Assembly: GCA_035771165.1 (NCBI GenBank)
Contig: JAWNZC010000100.1
Coordinates: forward strand, 3,964,501-4,028,500
Origin: Paragorgia papillata
Lineage: Eukaryota > Cnidaria > Anthozoa > Scleralcyonacea > Coralliidae
Length of the DNA stretch: 64,000 bases
Direction of reading: 5' to 3'
The notes under the pieces are model-generated. The model saw nothing but the letters and a program-made list of their open reading frames with translations, had not been told where the DNA came from and ran no database searches. Made by a program: the position numbers and the translations under genes. The stretch's first letter is position 1. Every line of letters starts with the position of its first letter. This document shows, piece after piece, positions 53,916 through 64,000 of the stretch.

Positions 53916-55235
53916 AATTAATCAACAGTGCCTTGTTCATTCAGATAACAAAAACCGAAAACATGCTTTTTGTTCGACCAAAAAAATATAACCCTATGTT
54001 CTAGACTTAGAATGACAAAAATTGTAACGTATCCTACCAAGAGGATACCCTATATAGCCTGTATCCTAGAGCACCCGCGCTCATCGAGAAACAACACGAA
54101 TGCTTAAAACATGCTTATACACAAGCTTCTACAGAAAGGCATTTGCCTAAATATGAAAAAGTATGCTAAAAAACCTAAATACTTTTTGCGGCAGTGCTTT
54201 CATAATTCGATGTTTTTATCGATGCGTCATCGGAAGTCGTCGGATTAAAGTCGGAGCCTTGTTTCATAGTTTTATTGGCCAATCATATCTCAAGAAATTT
54301 CCCGCTAAAACACACTAATTCAAGCAAGAAGATGGCGGGTTGGTTTAGTCTCAATGGACACAAGGAAAAAATCCATCTTTTTATAGTGAACATCTACAAA
54401 AAAACGCCATCATTTGTCACCAAAGTGGTACCTTAGGAAACCTCTGTTGTTTATCCCGTACTATCTGGCTGAATATGTGGATTTTTGACGTCAAAAAAGC
54501 TTGTTAAACACTGCAGTGACGGCACTGTACAAACAAAAACTGAAAACGAAGATTGATCACGACAAACGACGCCAAAAAGTTGAAGAAATCACGTTGCTTT
54601 GATAAAAAGAGGTTAGTAAACTGAAGGAGTGTGAACTATTAGTAATAGTATTCTGTATCTTGGATTAAATTCCAGTATTCTACAGCGGGATAAATAGCAT
54701 TTGTATCTTCGAAGTCTTCGAAAAATATAAATTTTGACAGTGTTTGACCCATACATCAAATATCTAAGTTTGGCATGTAAAAACAAGTTAAATCGTTACT
54801 AGTTTTTGTATTTTATAAATGTATTTTGTAAGTTAAAACTTTTTGTGGTTACTTTTTGCAACCCTTTGTTTTATAAATAAAAGTTTATATAAGCTTATCA
54901 AGGCTTTCTCAATTCCTTTTTTGGGCCAGAACTTAACTATAGAACACCAAACACAAAGACAGAAAGATATTCTACCAACTAAATAAGACAAGTAAGTAAG
55001 TAGAAAGAAACAATTTGTTTATTTTTAAGTGCAGCTAATCTCATACCTATATAATACTTTTTATAGGTGATGCATTATTTAAGATGGTGTTTATACTATT
55101 GTACTCTATTGAATTATATTCAAATGTTTTGTTTGAATGTATTGCACTATTGTAAATATTTCTTTTATTATTTTGTATAGTTTTACAGTGTCTTAAAAGG
55201 TATAAACATTCTCTTTGCATTGTATTGCTGAGTGC
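53916..55235. other. Non-coding interior of the 9.6-kb element
   Basis: At 54340 AGAAGATGGCGGGTTGGTTT, after a GGCCAATCATA box, looks like a start context but the frame ends after about 35 codons. Nothing else recognised. Confidence 0.4.
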
Positions 55236-56480
55236 TGTATTGTATATTGTATTGTATTGTATTGTATTGTATTGTATTGTATTGTATTGTATTGTATTGT
55301 ATTGTATTGTATTGTATTGTATTGTGTGTGTTGTGTTGTGTTGTGTTGTGTTGTGTTGTGTTGTGTTGTGTTGTGTTGTGTTGTGTTGTGTTGTGTGTTG
55401 TGTTGTGTTGTGTTGTGTTGTGTTGTGTTGTGTTGTGTTGTGTGTTGTGTTGTGTTGTGTTGTGTTGTGTTGTGTTGTGTTGTGTTGTGTTGTGTTGTAC
55501 TGTATTGCTCATTGCATTGCAATGCAATGCAATTCATTGCATTCCATTGCATTGTAATATTGTATTATATAGTAAATTTTCAAGCATTTATCTTTTAAGG
55601 GCTGCTTATATCATACCTATTTAATACCTATTTATAATTGAATAAATCATGGTTATAATATTGTACTAATACTGTACTGCACTGCACTGTATTGTACTGC
55701 ACTGCACTGCACTGCACTGTATTGTACTGCACTGTATTGTATTGTATTGTATTGTATTGTATTGTATTGTATTGTATTGTGTGTGTTGTGTTGTGTTGTG
55801 TTGTGTTGTGTTGTGTTGTGTTGTGTTGTGTTGTGTGTTGTGTTGTGTTGTGTTGTGTTGTGTTGTGTTGTGTTGTGTTGTGTGTTGTGTTGTGTTGTGT
55901 TGTGTTGTGTTGTGTTGTACTGTATTGCTCATTGCATTGCAATGCAATGCAATTCATTGCATTCCATTGCATTGTAATATTGTATTATATAGTAAATTTT
56001 CAAGCATTTATCTTTTAAGTGCTGCTTATATCATACCTATTTAATACCTATTTATAATTGAATAAATCATGGTTATAATATTGTACTAATACTGTACTGC
56101 ACTGCACTGTATTGTACTGCACTGCACTGCACTGCACTGTATTGTACTGCACTGTATTGTACTGTATTGTATTGTATTGCACTGCACTGTACTGCACTGT
56201 ATTGTATTGTACTGTACTGTACTGCACTGCACTGTATTGCACTGCACTACACAGTACTTCACTAAATGGTATTTTATTTGTACTTTACTGTACTGTACTG
56301 TACTGTACTGCATTGTTTTTTATTGTTATTGCATTGTATTGGAGTGTTGTAAAGTTTTGTATTGTATAGTTTTCCAGTGTATTAACATTTATTGCATTGT
56401 AATGAGGACTGTGTCACATTGCATTGTATTGCGTTGCATTGTTTTGCATTGTTTTGCATTACATTGCATTGCATTGTATT
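55236..56480. repeat. TGTAT/TGTGT/TGCAC pentanucleotide arrays with a 420-bp duplication
   Basis: (TGTAT)n at 55245-55325 changes to (TGTGT)n to 55498. The following 90 bp (from TGCTCATTGCATTGC, 55506) recurs at 55926, exactly 420 bp later, together with a second TGTAT/TGTGT array. A third block (56090-56480) has TGTAC/TGCAC units. Open frames across it on both strands are consequences of the repeat. Confidence 0.9.
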
Positions 56481-57161
56481 ACATGCATTGTATTGGAGTG
56501 CATTGCATTGAAATACATTATTTTGAAAATATTACTGTAACTTTGCAAGTCTCTCTATTTCAATATCTTAAATTTTCATGTAATTTTTTAGGTTAGAACC
56601 AAACAAAAATACAGAAAGATATAATTTTATTCTACTAACTATTTAACAAGTAAGTAGAAAAATATGTTTATTTTAAATGTGACTTATTTATAAATTATTA
56701 AAGATGATTTTTATATAATGTTGTTCTGTATAAGTATATTGTAAAGTTTTTAGAGATGTGCCAGATCTGGGTATTGGTGCCCAGTGGGCAGTATCCAGTA
56801 AAATTCTGCTATCTGACAGTGTCTGGTATTTGGTAAAACAGTTTATAGTTTTAAAGGACTGCCTCCTTTCCCTTGCCTTAATTATTTTGTCTTGCCTCAC
56901 TTTGCCTAATTTCCTTCTCAGGTATTGTTATGCATTTGCATTGTAATTTGGATTGATTCGAATTACTGCATTGTAATTTTGCAAGTAAATTTATTTTGTA
57001 TCATAACTTTTCATGTGTTATTTCTAGACCAGAGTTTAACTATATTCCACCAAACATAGAGACAGAAAGATATTTACAAGGATAGACAAGTAACTACTGT
57101 AGAAAACAACAATTTATACCTATTTTATACACTATACATATGTATAAATAGATATCTATAT
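56481..57161. other. Non-coding interior of the 9.6-kb element
   Basis: Nothing recognised except words related to flanks of the preceding array (ACAGAAAGATAT, also near 54960 and 57061). Confidence 0.4.
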
Positions 57162-60100
57162 ATTGTCTTGTCTTGCATCTTGTCTTGTCTTGTCTTGTCT
57201 TGTCTTGTCTTGTCTTGTCTTGTCTTGTGTTGTCTTGTCTTGTGTTGTCTTGTCTTGCATCTTGTCTTGTCTTGCATCTTGTCTTGTCTTGCATCTTGTC
57301 TTGTCTTGCATCTTGTCTTGTCTTGCATCTTGTCTTGTCTTGCATCTTGTCTTGTCTTGCATCTTGTCTTGTCTTGCATCTTGTCTTGTCTTGCATCTTG
57401 TCTTGTCTTGCATCTTGTCTTGTCTTGCATCTTGTCTTGTCTTGCATCTCGTCTTGTCTTGTCTTGTCTTGTCTTGTCTTGTCTTGCATCTTGTCTTGTC
57501 TTGTCTTGTCTTGTCTTGCATCTTGTCTTGTCTTGCATCTTGTCTTGTCTTGCATCTTGTCTTGTCTTGCATCTTGTCTTGTCTTGTCTTGTCTTGCATC
57601 TTGTCTTGTCTTGCATCTTGTCTTGTCTTGCATCTTGTCTTGTCTTGCATCTTGTCTTGTCTTGCATCTTGTCTTGTCTTCCATCTTGTCTTGTATTGCA
57701 TCTTGTCTTGTCTTGCATCTTGTCTTGTCTTGCATCTTGTCTTGTCTTGTCTTGTCTTGCATCTTGTCTTGTCTTGCATCTTGTCTTGTCTTGCATCTTG
57801 TCTTGTCTTGCATCTTGTCTTGTCTTGCATCTTGTCTTGTCTTGCATCTTGTCTTGTCTTCCATCTTGTCTTGTATTGCATCTTGTCTTGTCTTGCATCT
57901 TGTCTTGTCTTGCATCTTGTCTTGTCTTGCATCTTGTCTTGTCTTGCATCTTGTCTTGTCTTGTCTTGTCTTGTCTTGTCTTGTCTTGTCTTGTCTTGTC
58001 TTGTCTTGTCTTGTCTTGTCTTGTCTTGTCTTGTCTTGCATCTTGTCTTGTCTTGTCTTGTCTTGCATCTTGTCTTGTCTTGCATCTTGTCTTGTCTTGC
58101 ATCTTGTCTTGTCTTGCATCTTGTCTTGTCTTGTCTTGTCTTGCATCTTGTCTTGTCTTGCATCTTGTCTTGTCTTGCATCTTGTCTTGTCTTGCATCTT
58201 GTCTTGTCTTGCATCTTGTCTTGTCTTCCATCTTGTCTTGTATTGCATCTTGTCTTGTCTTGCATCTTGTCTTGTCTTGCATCTTGTCTTGTCTTGCATC
58301 TTGTCTTGTCTTGCATCTTGTCTTGTCTTGTCTTGTCTTGTCTTGTCTTGTCTTGTCTTGTCTTGTCTTGTCTTGTCTTGTCTTGTCTTGTCTTGTCTTG
58401 TCTTGTCTTGTCTTGTCTTGTCTTGTCTTGTCTTGTGTTGTCTTGTCTTGTCTTGTCTTGTCTTGTCTTGTCTTGTCTTGTCTTGTCTTGTCTTGTCTTG
58501 CATCTTGTCTTGTCTTGTCTTGTTTTGTCTTGTCTTGCATCTTGTCTTGTCTTGCATCTTGTCTTGTCTTGTCTTGTCTTGTGTCTTGCCTTGCATCTTG
58601 CCTTGCATCTTGCCTTGCATCTTGCCTTGCATCTTGCCTTGCACCTTGCCTTGCACCTTGCCTTGCACCTTGCCTTGCATCTTGCCTTGCATCTTGCCTT
58701 GCATCTTGCCTTGCATCTTGCCTTGCATCTTGCCTTGCATCTTGCTTTGCATCTTGCCTTGCATCTTGCCTTGCATCTTGCCTTGCATCTTGCCTTGCAT
58801 CTTGCCTTGCATCTTGCCTTGCATCTTGCATTGCATCTTGCCTTGCATCTTGCCTTGCATCTTGCCTTGCATCTTGCCTTGCATCTTGCCTTGCATCTTG
58901 CCTTGCATCTTGCCTTGCATCTTGCCTTGCATCTTGCCTTGCATCTTGCCTTGCATCTTGCCTTGCATCTTGCCTTGCATCTTGCCTTGCATCTTGCCTT
59001 GCATCTTGCCTTGCATCTTGCCTTGCATCTTGCCTTGCATCTTGCCTTGCATCTTGCCTTGCATCTTGCCTTGCATCTTTCCTTGCATCTTGCCTTGCAT
59101 CTTGCCTTGCATCTTGCCTTGCCTCTTGCCTTGCCTCTTGCCTTGCATCTTGCCTTGCATCTTGCCTTGCATCTTGCCTTGCATCTTGCCTTGCATCTTG
59201 CCTTGCATCTTGCCTTGCATCTTGCCTTGCATCTTGCCTTGCATCTTGCCTTGCATCTTGCCTTGCATCTTGCCTTGCATCTTGCCTTGCATCTTGCCTT
59301 GCATCTTGCCTTGCATCGTGCCTTGCATCTTGCCTTGCATCTTGCCTTGCATCTTGCCTTGCATCTTGCCTTGCATCTTGCCTTGCATCTTGCCTTGCAT
59401 CTTGCCTTGCATCTTGCCTTGCATCTTGCCTTGCATCTTGCCTTGCATCTTGCCTTGCATCTTGCCTTGCATCTTGCCTTGCATCTTGCCTTGCATCTTG
59501 CCTTGCATCTTGCCTTGCATCTTGCCTTGCATCTTGCCTTGCATCTTGCCTTGCTCTTGCCTTGCTTCTTGCCTTGCTTCTTGCCTTGCTTCTTGCCTTG
59601 CTTCTTGTCTTGCTTCTTGTCTTTATCTCGTCTTGCGTCTCGTCTTGCGTCTCGTCTTGCATCTCGTCTTGCGTCTCATCTTGCGTCTTGTCTTGCGTCT
59701 CTTCTCGTCCTGCATCTTGTCTTGCATATCGTCTTGCGTCTCACTCTTTTATCTTGCGTCTTGTCTTACGTCTTTTCTTGCTTCTTGTCTTGCGTCTTGT
59801 CTTGCATCTTGTGTTGCATCTTGCCTTGCATCTTGCCTTGCGTCTTGTCTTGCGTCTTGTCTTGCATCTTGTCTTTCGGCTTGTCTTGCGGCTTGTCTTG
59901 CGTCTTGTCTTGCATCTTGTGTTGCATCTTGCCTTGCATCTTGCCTTGCGTCTTGTCTTGCGTCTTGTCTTGCATCTTGTCTTGCATCTTGTGTTGCATC
60001 TTGCCTTGCGTCTTGTCTTACGTCTTTTCTTGCTTCTTGTCTTGCATCTTGTCTTGCATCTCGTCTTGCGTCTTGTCTTGCGTCTTGTCTTGCAACTTGT

Positions 60101-60545
60101 GTTGCATCTTGCCTTGCATCTTGCCTTGCGTCTTGTCTTGCGTCTTGTCTTGCATCTTGTCTTTCGGCTTGTCTTGCGGCTTGTCTTGCGTCTTGTCTTG
60201 CGTCTTGTCTTGCGTCTTGTCCTGCGTCTTGTCTTGCGTCTTGTCTTGCATCTTGTGTTGCATCTTGCCTTGCATCTTGCCTTGCGTCTTGTCTTGCGTC
60301 TTGTCTTGCATCTTGTCTTGCATCTTGTCTTTCGGCTTGTCTTGCGTCTTGTCCTGCGTCTTGTCTTGCGTCTTGTCTTGCATCTTGTGTTGCATCTTGC
60401 CTTGCATCTTGCCTTGCGTCTTGTCTTGCGTCTTGTCTTGCATCTTGTCTTGCAACTTGTCTTGCGGCTTGTCTTGTGGCTTGTCTTGCGGCTTGTCTTG
60501 CGTCTTGTCTTGCGTCTTGTCTTGCGTCTTGTCCTGCGTCTAGTC
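57162..60545. repeat. 3.4-kb TGTCT / 12-bp minisatellite
   Basis: Three sub-arrays. 57162-58590 is TCTTG pentamers with CTTGCAT spacers. 58590-59550 is about 80 near-identical copies of the 12-mer CTTGCCTTGCAT. 59550-60545 is CTTGTCTTGCGT 12-mers with a higher-order marker (GTGTTGCATC) at 59811, 59919, 59991, 60099, 60255 and 60387, all spaced by multiples of 12. The + strand is almost free of A. Frames of 800-1100 codons are open in most of the six readings, which reflects lack of stops in the unit, not genes. Confidence 0.95.
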
Positions 60546-61070
60546 TGTTGTGAGCATGCACATTAACAAGTGTTGTATTTTTACGTGCAGTGTATGTTAA
60601 TCATAATTTTAAATAACATTTTTTTAAATGTCTTCTTTTCCTTTGTTGTATAGAAACTTCAACATCGTTAAATATTCGGACAACAAATTACGGGAAAAAA
60701 TGTCTTGTGGAGCCTCATAGCCAAGTTGTTCAGATAGTTATCTTGTTCAGTAGCTTTTTAATTATTTCATTCAATCGGATGGACTATATTTTTTCACTTC
60801 ACAACATTCTTCAAAATATAAAAATCTTTATTGATGTTCATACAATGTCATTCGCAAAAATCAATAATCTCTGTTTAGATATAGCTAATATTACATAGAA
60901 GTGACGTCTAAACAACTATGTGACGGAGAATATGTTTCTTATCAGATTGAATAGACCTACTGTAGTTCAGAAACTAATGGACAACTTGGCAAAAGAAAAA
61001 GAAAACAAAAAGGAAATGCTTTCAATCCAATACATAACAATGAACTGTTAATTGAAATTATTTTAAAAAT
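60546..61070. other. Non-coding interior of the 9.6-kb element
   Basis: Nothing recognised. Confidence 0.4.
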
Positions 61071-61171
61071 TTAACTCTTTCCTGTCGGAATTGGTGTTTA
61101 GTATTTTATTCTGGCTAACGGCAGACGATTTTATTCACCTCTAGGGAAGCCCTCGAACAGGAATGAGTTAA
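61071..61171. mobile_element. TTAA-flanked MITE, copy B
   Basis: TTAACTCTTTCCTGTCGG pairs with GAACAGGAATGAGTTAA. The core is inverse to that of 21131-21232. Confidence 0.6.
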
Positions 61172-61659
61172 TGTTAATTTGTCCGTGAGTAAGTAGGTTA
61201 GCATCAAATAGACATCGCGAAAAAAATAACAATTCTTAATTTGTTTAAATATCGTAAATGTTTGCATATGTTACCGTTACAGTTTGTTATTTATCTTTTT
61301 AAACTTTTTATATATATAATAAACATTTGTTAGGGATATTTATATGTTTATATTTATAGGAATTCTATATCCTGTAGGTAACGCGATCGCCTGGTTTCTA
61401 TTTTGTGACAACAAAGACAGAGGCGCGGGATCTATCCCTGCGGCCGCTCAAGGATTTTTGCGACCAGCAAAGACAAGTGACGACAAGAATTTTAAAATCT
61501 TCTTTTCTCTTGTCGGAAGGACCCTTATATACTTAGCTTCACTCTCCCCGGTCGCTACGACATTGTTGCGTCCAATTGAAAACCGGGCTTGATGTTTGCT
61601 CACAATAATTCAATAAATTAACAGTGTTATAAATGCAAAAAAAAAAAATTTGAACTACA
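61172..61659. other. Non-coding interior of the 9.6-kb element
   Basis: An open frame at 61344-61592 has no similarity I recognise; a tRNA-like GTAACGCGATCGCCTGG ... GGGATCTATCCCTGC is present but weak. Confidence 0.35.
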
Positions 61660-61842
61660 TAGACCTTATTCCAAAATGGTCGCCGAATTATTATTCGTTT
61701 ATGTGCATATAAATTAGCCCTTATGACCTCGGTTTAAAGTAAAAATTCTTTTGAATTTCCCACATGAAAACGAGTTCATAAGGGCAATTTTATATGTATA
61801 TAAAAGAATTTTAATTTGACGGCCATTTTGGAATAAGGTCTA
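61660..61842. mobile_element. TA-flanked MITE
   Basis: TAGACCTTATTCCAAAATGG pairs with CCATTTTGGAATAAGGTCTA (20-bp perfect TIRs), and GCCCTTATGA pairs with TCATAAGGGC inside. Nested in the 9.6-kb element. Confidence 0.75.
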
Positions 61843-61914
61843 TAAGTTTTTTACATAAGCAAAGTTAAATCCGCTATAAATTTGCATCTATGGAAAACAT
61901 GATCAATTACATAA

Positions 61915-62191
61915 GATTTGCACGTAGCGCAAAAACGTTAGCAAATTCCGCCTTTGCAATAAATTTGCAAACTTTGCAAACATTTGTGCAAAGTTTGAAC
62001 TTTGCAACAAATTTGCAATGACTTTGCACCGGCGGCTCTACGGCAATCGCCAAATCCGCACCGGTTGCAAAGTTGACGGCAATTTCCAACTTTGCATATG
62101 TGCAAATCTGGTCATACGCGTGCAAAGTTGATGTTTGCAACAACTTTGTCATTAAATTTGCAAATGTGCAAATCAATTTTTTCGTCCCGTG
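61915..62191. repeat. Right subterminal repeat region
   Basis: At least fifteen TTTGCAAA / AACTTTGCA words in both orientations over about 270 bp, ending in the TIR. Confidence 0.65.
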
Positions 62192-63029
62192 TTTGTTGTA
62201 TAATAGCATAAAAATTTGTGCAACAGATGCTGATATGAAGTTATATATCAATACTGAAACCTGTCGATGTGCGCAACTATTGCAGCATTTTCAAAATGCA
62301 AATGCATCAACACGTGAAGGCCATTTATTTTATGTTGTGATGTGTGTGTCAAAAGTTGTAACTGTAAGACTGATGGGTCTTGTGATGTGAAACTTCATCT
62401 ACCTGTTGTTGAGTTAAAAGCAAACACTTCAGAAAGAGTTAGGGAAGTCAGTGATGAACATAAGAAACAATTACCGTAAAAAACAAACTACAGTTTATTA
62501 TGAAAAGACTAATGATGAAAGCTGCGACTGGGGATATAACCATAAAGTCACTGTAGTTTCATGTCCAAATACCCTCCTAGAATTTGGTGATCTGCAAGTG
62601 TCACAAGTGCTCGAACATGTACATCTTTTATTTGAAATTTCAGATGTTATGAAGTATGCGGACATCTGGAAGAAAAAACATGCACATATGGTCCTAGAGC
62701 CTGTTTCGAATGTCTTTGGAGATAGACACATTGATTATCCGAAAGAGAATTATGAGAATGAGGAAGAGGAATCCGATGATGAAATGGACAACTGGGTAGA
62801 GATTTTACATGATCCTTCTTTTCTTAGTCTCTTAGACCAGAGTGAGTGGAATGTGGATTCGTTTTCCAGTGGTGACAATAACATGATGGAGTCCATTAAC
62901 AATTCTGATTGTCTACTGATTTTAGACAGTGTGATTGGCAACATTGGAAGTACAAGCCAAAAGTCTTCCTCTATGGTGGATGGATACATTATCTCTGACT
63001 GGACTTTATATCTGGTGTGGATATGGACA
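62192..63029 (+). pseudogene. RecQ-like gene, downstream part
   Basis: Continues the gene after the insertion: LLYNSIKICATDADMKLYIN, TETCRCAQLLQHFQNANAS, a one-base shift, then CxxCxxxxCxC (DVCVKSCNCKTDGSCDV), a probable zinc-binding cluster as in RecQ C-terminal regions. From 62560: SCPNTLLEFGDLQVSQVLEH, FEISDVMKYADIWKKK, then after another shift VSNVFGD and an acidic tail (ENEEEESDDEMDNWVEIL, DPSFLSLLDQSEWNVD). 62195-62782 is repeated inverted at 63030-63612; 62783-63029 is single copy. Confidence 0.65.
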
Positions 63030-64000
63030 ATCATCAGACTCCTCTTCCTCATTCTCATAATTCTCTTTCGGATATTCAATGTGTATATCTCCAAAGACAT
63101 TAGAAACAGCCTCTAGGACCATATGTGCATGTTTTTTTCTGCCAGATGTCCCCATACTTCATAACATCTGAAATTTCAAATAAAAGATGTACATGTTCGA
63201 GCACTTGAGACACTTGCAAATCACCAAATTCTAGGAGAGTGTTTGGACATGAAACTACAGTGACTTTATTGTTATCCCCAGTCGCAGCTTTCATCACCAG
63301 TCTTTTCATAATAAACTGTACAAGTTTGTTTTTTAATTGTTTCTTATGTTCATCACTGACTTTCCTAACTCTTTCTGAAGTGTTTCCTTTTAACTCAACA
63401 ACTGGTAGATGAAGTTCCACATCACAAGACCCATCAGTCTTACAGTTACAACTTTTGACACACACATCACAACATGAAATAAATGGCCTTCACATGTGGA
63501 TGCATTTGCATTTTGAAAATGCTGCAATAGTTGCGCACATCGACAGGTTTCAGTATTGATATATAACTTCATATCAGCATCTGTTGCACAAATTGTTATG
63601 CTATTATACAACAAAAGTGCCAAGCTTTGTTACCCATTCCAACCGCACCGGGCACTCTCTTGCATGTAAGATTCTATGGACTTGGATGGCCCAAAATGGA
63701 CGACTCTTGATACATTCTTGGAATCCACTCCCATTCCATATGAAATTGTAGCAATTAAAACTCTCAAATGTCCATTACGGTTTGAAAATTGTTCCAACAC
63801 ATGTTCCTTTATGCTTGTAGGGCTAGAAGAGTGCATCATTTCACAAAGTCTCTTTCTAGGGTCTTTGTTGCAATCAAGGTAAATGTTATTGCCTAACTCA
63901 ACATTGAATGTACTAAACAGAATGGCACATTGTTTAATGGTCTGGCAATAAATTACTGTTCTTTTTGTTTCATTACCTTTTGGCTTTAGCTCGTCTAAAA
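63030..64000 (-). pseudogene. Inverted copy of the RecQ-like gene (runs off the window)
   Basis: Reads leftward from 64000. It matches + positions about 52184-52571 and 62195-62782 at roughly 95% identity, without the 9.6-kb insert. Visible: SSSPTSIKEHVLEQFSNRNG, VLIATISYGMGVDSKNVSRV (motif V with the canonical GMGVD), QESARCGWNG, then the zinc-binding cluster CCDVCVKSCNCKTDGSCDVE and KNKLVQFIMKRLVMKAATGD, TLLEFGDLQVSQVLEHVHLL. It shares the one-base shift before the cysteine cluster (GHLFH...CCDVC) with the + copy. The 5' part lies beyond the window. Confidence 0.7.

Larger units (their letters stand above)
52572..62191. mobile_element. 9.62-kb TIR element (CACTA/CMC-like) inserted in the RecQ-like gene
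   Basis: The termini are CACGGGACGAAAAAAT and its inverse, then on both ends ATTTGCACATTTGCAAAT. Flanks are TTT on both sides. The inverted gene copy at 63613-63616 keeps the empty site (GCACTTTTGTTG), which proves a 9620-bp insertion with a 3-bp duplication. CAC-initial ends, a 3-bp duplication and dense subterminal repeats are the CACTA/EnSpm (CMC) pattern; this classification is inference. No transposase frame is recognised, so it is probably non-autonomous. The interior holds AATC, TGTAT and TGTCT arrays and two MITEs. Confidence 0.75.

Noticed and set aside
55183..56596. Open frames of 64-139 codons across pentanucleotide arrays
   Set aside because: Every frame on both strands is open because the units contain no stops; the products are NTTQH/CCVVL repeats.
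57094..60566. Very long open frames (800-1130 codons) on both strands
   Set aside because: They are simple translations of TGTCT and 12-bp repeats that lack stop codons in most frames (repeating DKTRQ, MQGK, CILP, LHLA). No start context or non-repetitive domain.

Overview
This is eukaryotic, AT-rich, transposon-dense DNA. Its mix of families (two BEL/Pao LTR retroelements, a Penelope-like element with a GIY-YIG endonuclease, LINE 3' ends, a Harbinger transposase with a Myb/SANT-like partner, a Crypton/DUF3504-type tyrosine recombinase, RecQ-like helicase genes, an SRCR exon, and many TIR and fold-back elements) suggests an invertebrate, most likely a cnidarian. That assignment is inference from family composition. 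I see no intact conventional host gene; nearly every recognisable coding stretch carries stops, frameshifts or insertions.

Layout. 1-4 kb: mostly featureless, with one promoter-like block and a possible first exon at 2.2 kb. 4.09-10.67 kb: a decayed BEL/Pao element on the + strand with a 1.27-kb fold-back element inside it. 10.8-21.1 kb: MITEs, an exonuclease-like ORF broken by one TAG, a LINE 3' end, an SRCR exon and simple repeats. 21.56-47.73 kb: a Penelope-like element on the - strand cut into two halves 25.5 kb apart. The halves flank an insert (21,992-47,507) with 76-bp terminal inverted repeats and identical 9-bp flanks. Inside that insert lie a 3.4-kb palindrome, a tyrosine-recombinase gene between short inverted repeats, and a Myb/SANT-like exon split by a TIR element and then a 7.5-kb BEL/Pao element whose LTR carries a LINE insertion. 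Further right are a broken Harbinger transposase, an exon set with a VGHTREDID motif, a 76-bp satellite and a RecQ-like helicase remnant next to the right TIR.

51.5-64 kb: a RecQ-like helicase gene interrupted by a 9.62-kb element (52,572-62,191) with CACGGGACG termini, a TTT target duplication and subterminal TTTGCAAA-type repeats. That element holds pentanucleotide arrays and a 3.4-kb minisatellite but no recognisable transposase. An inverted second copy of the helicase gene (63.03-64.0 kb, continuing off the window) keeps the uninterrupted site and proves the insertion. The window is best read as a stack of dated insertions rather than a set of cooperating genes. The two large TIR-bounded inserts associated with RecQ-like helicase genes are its most unusual content.
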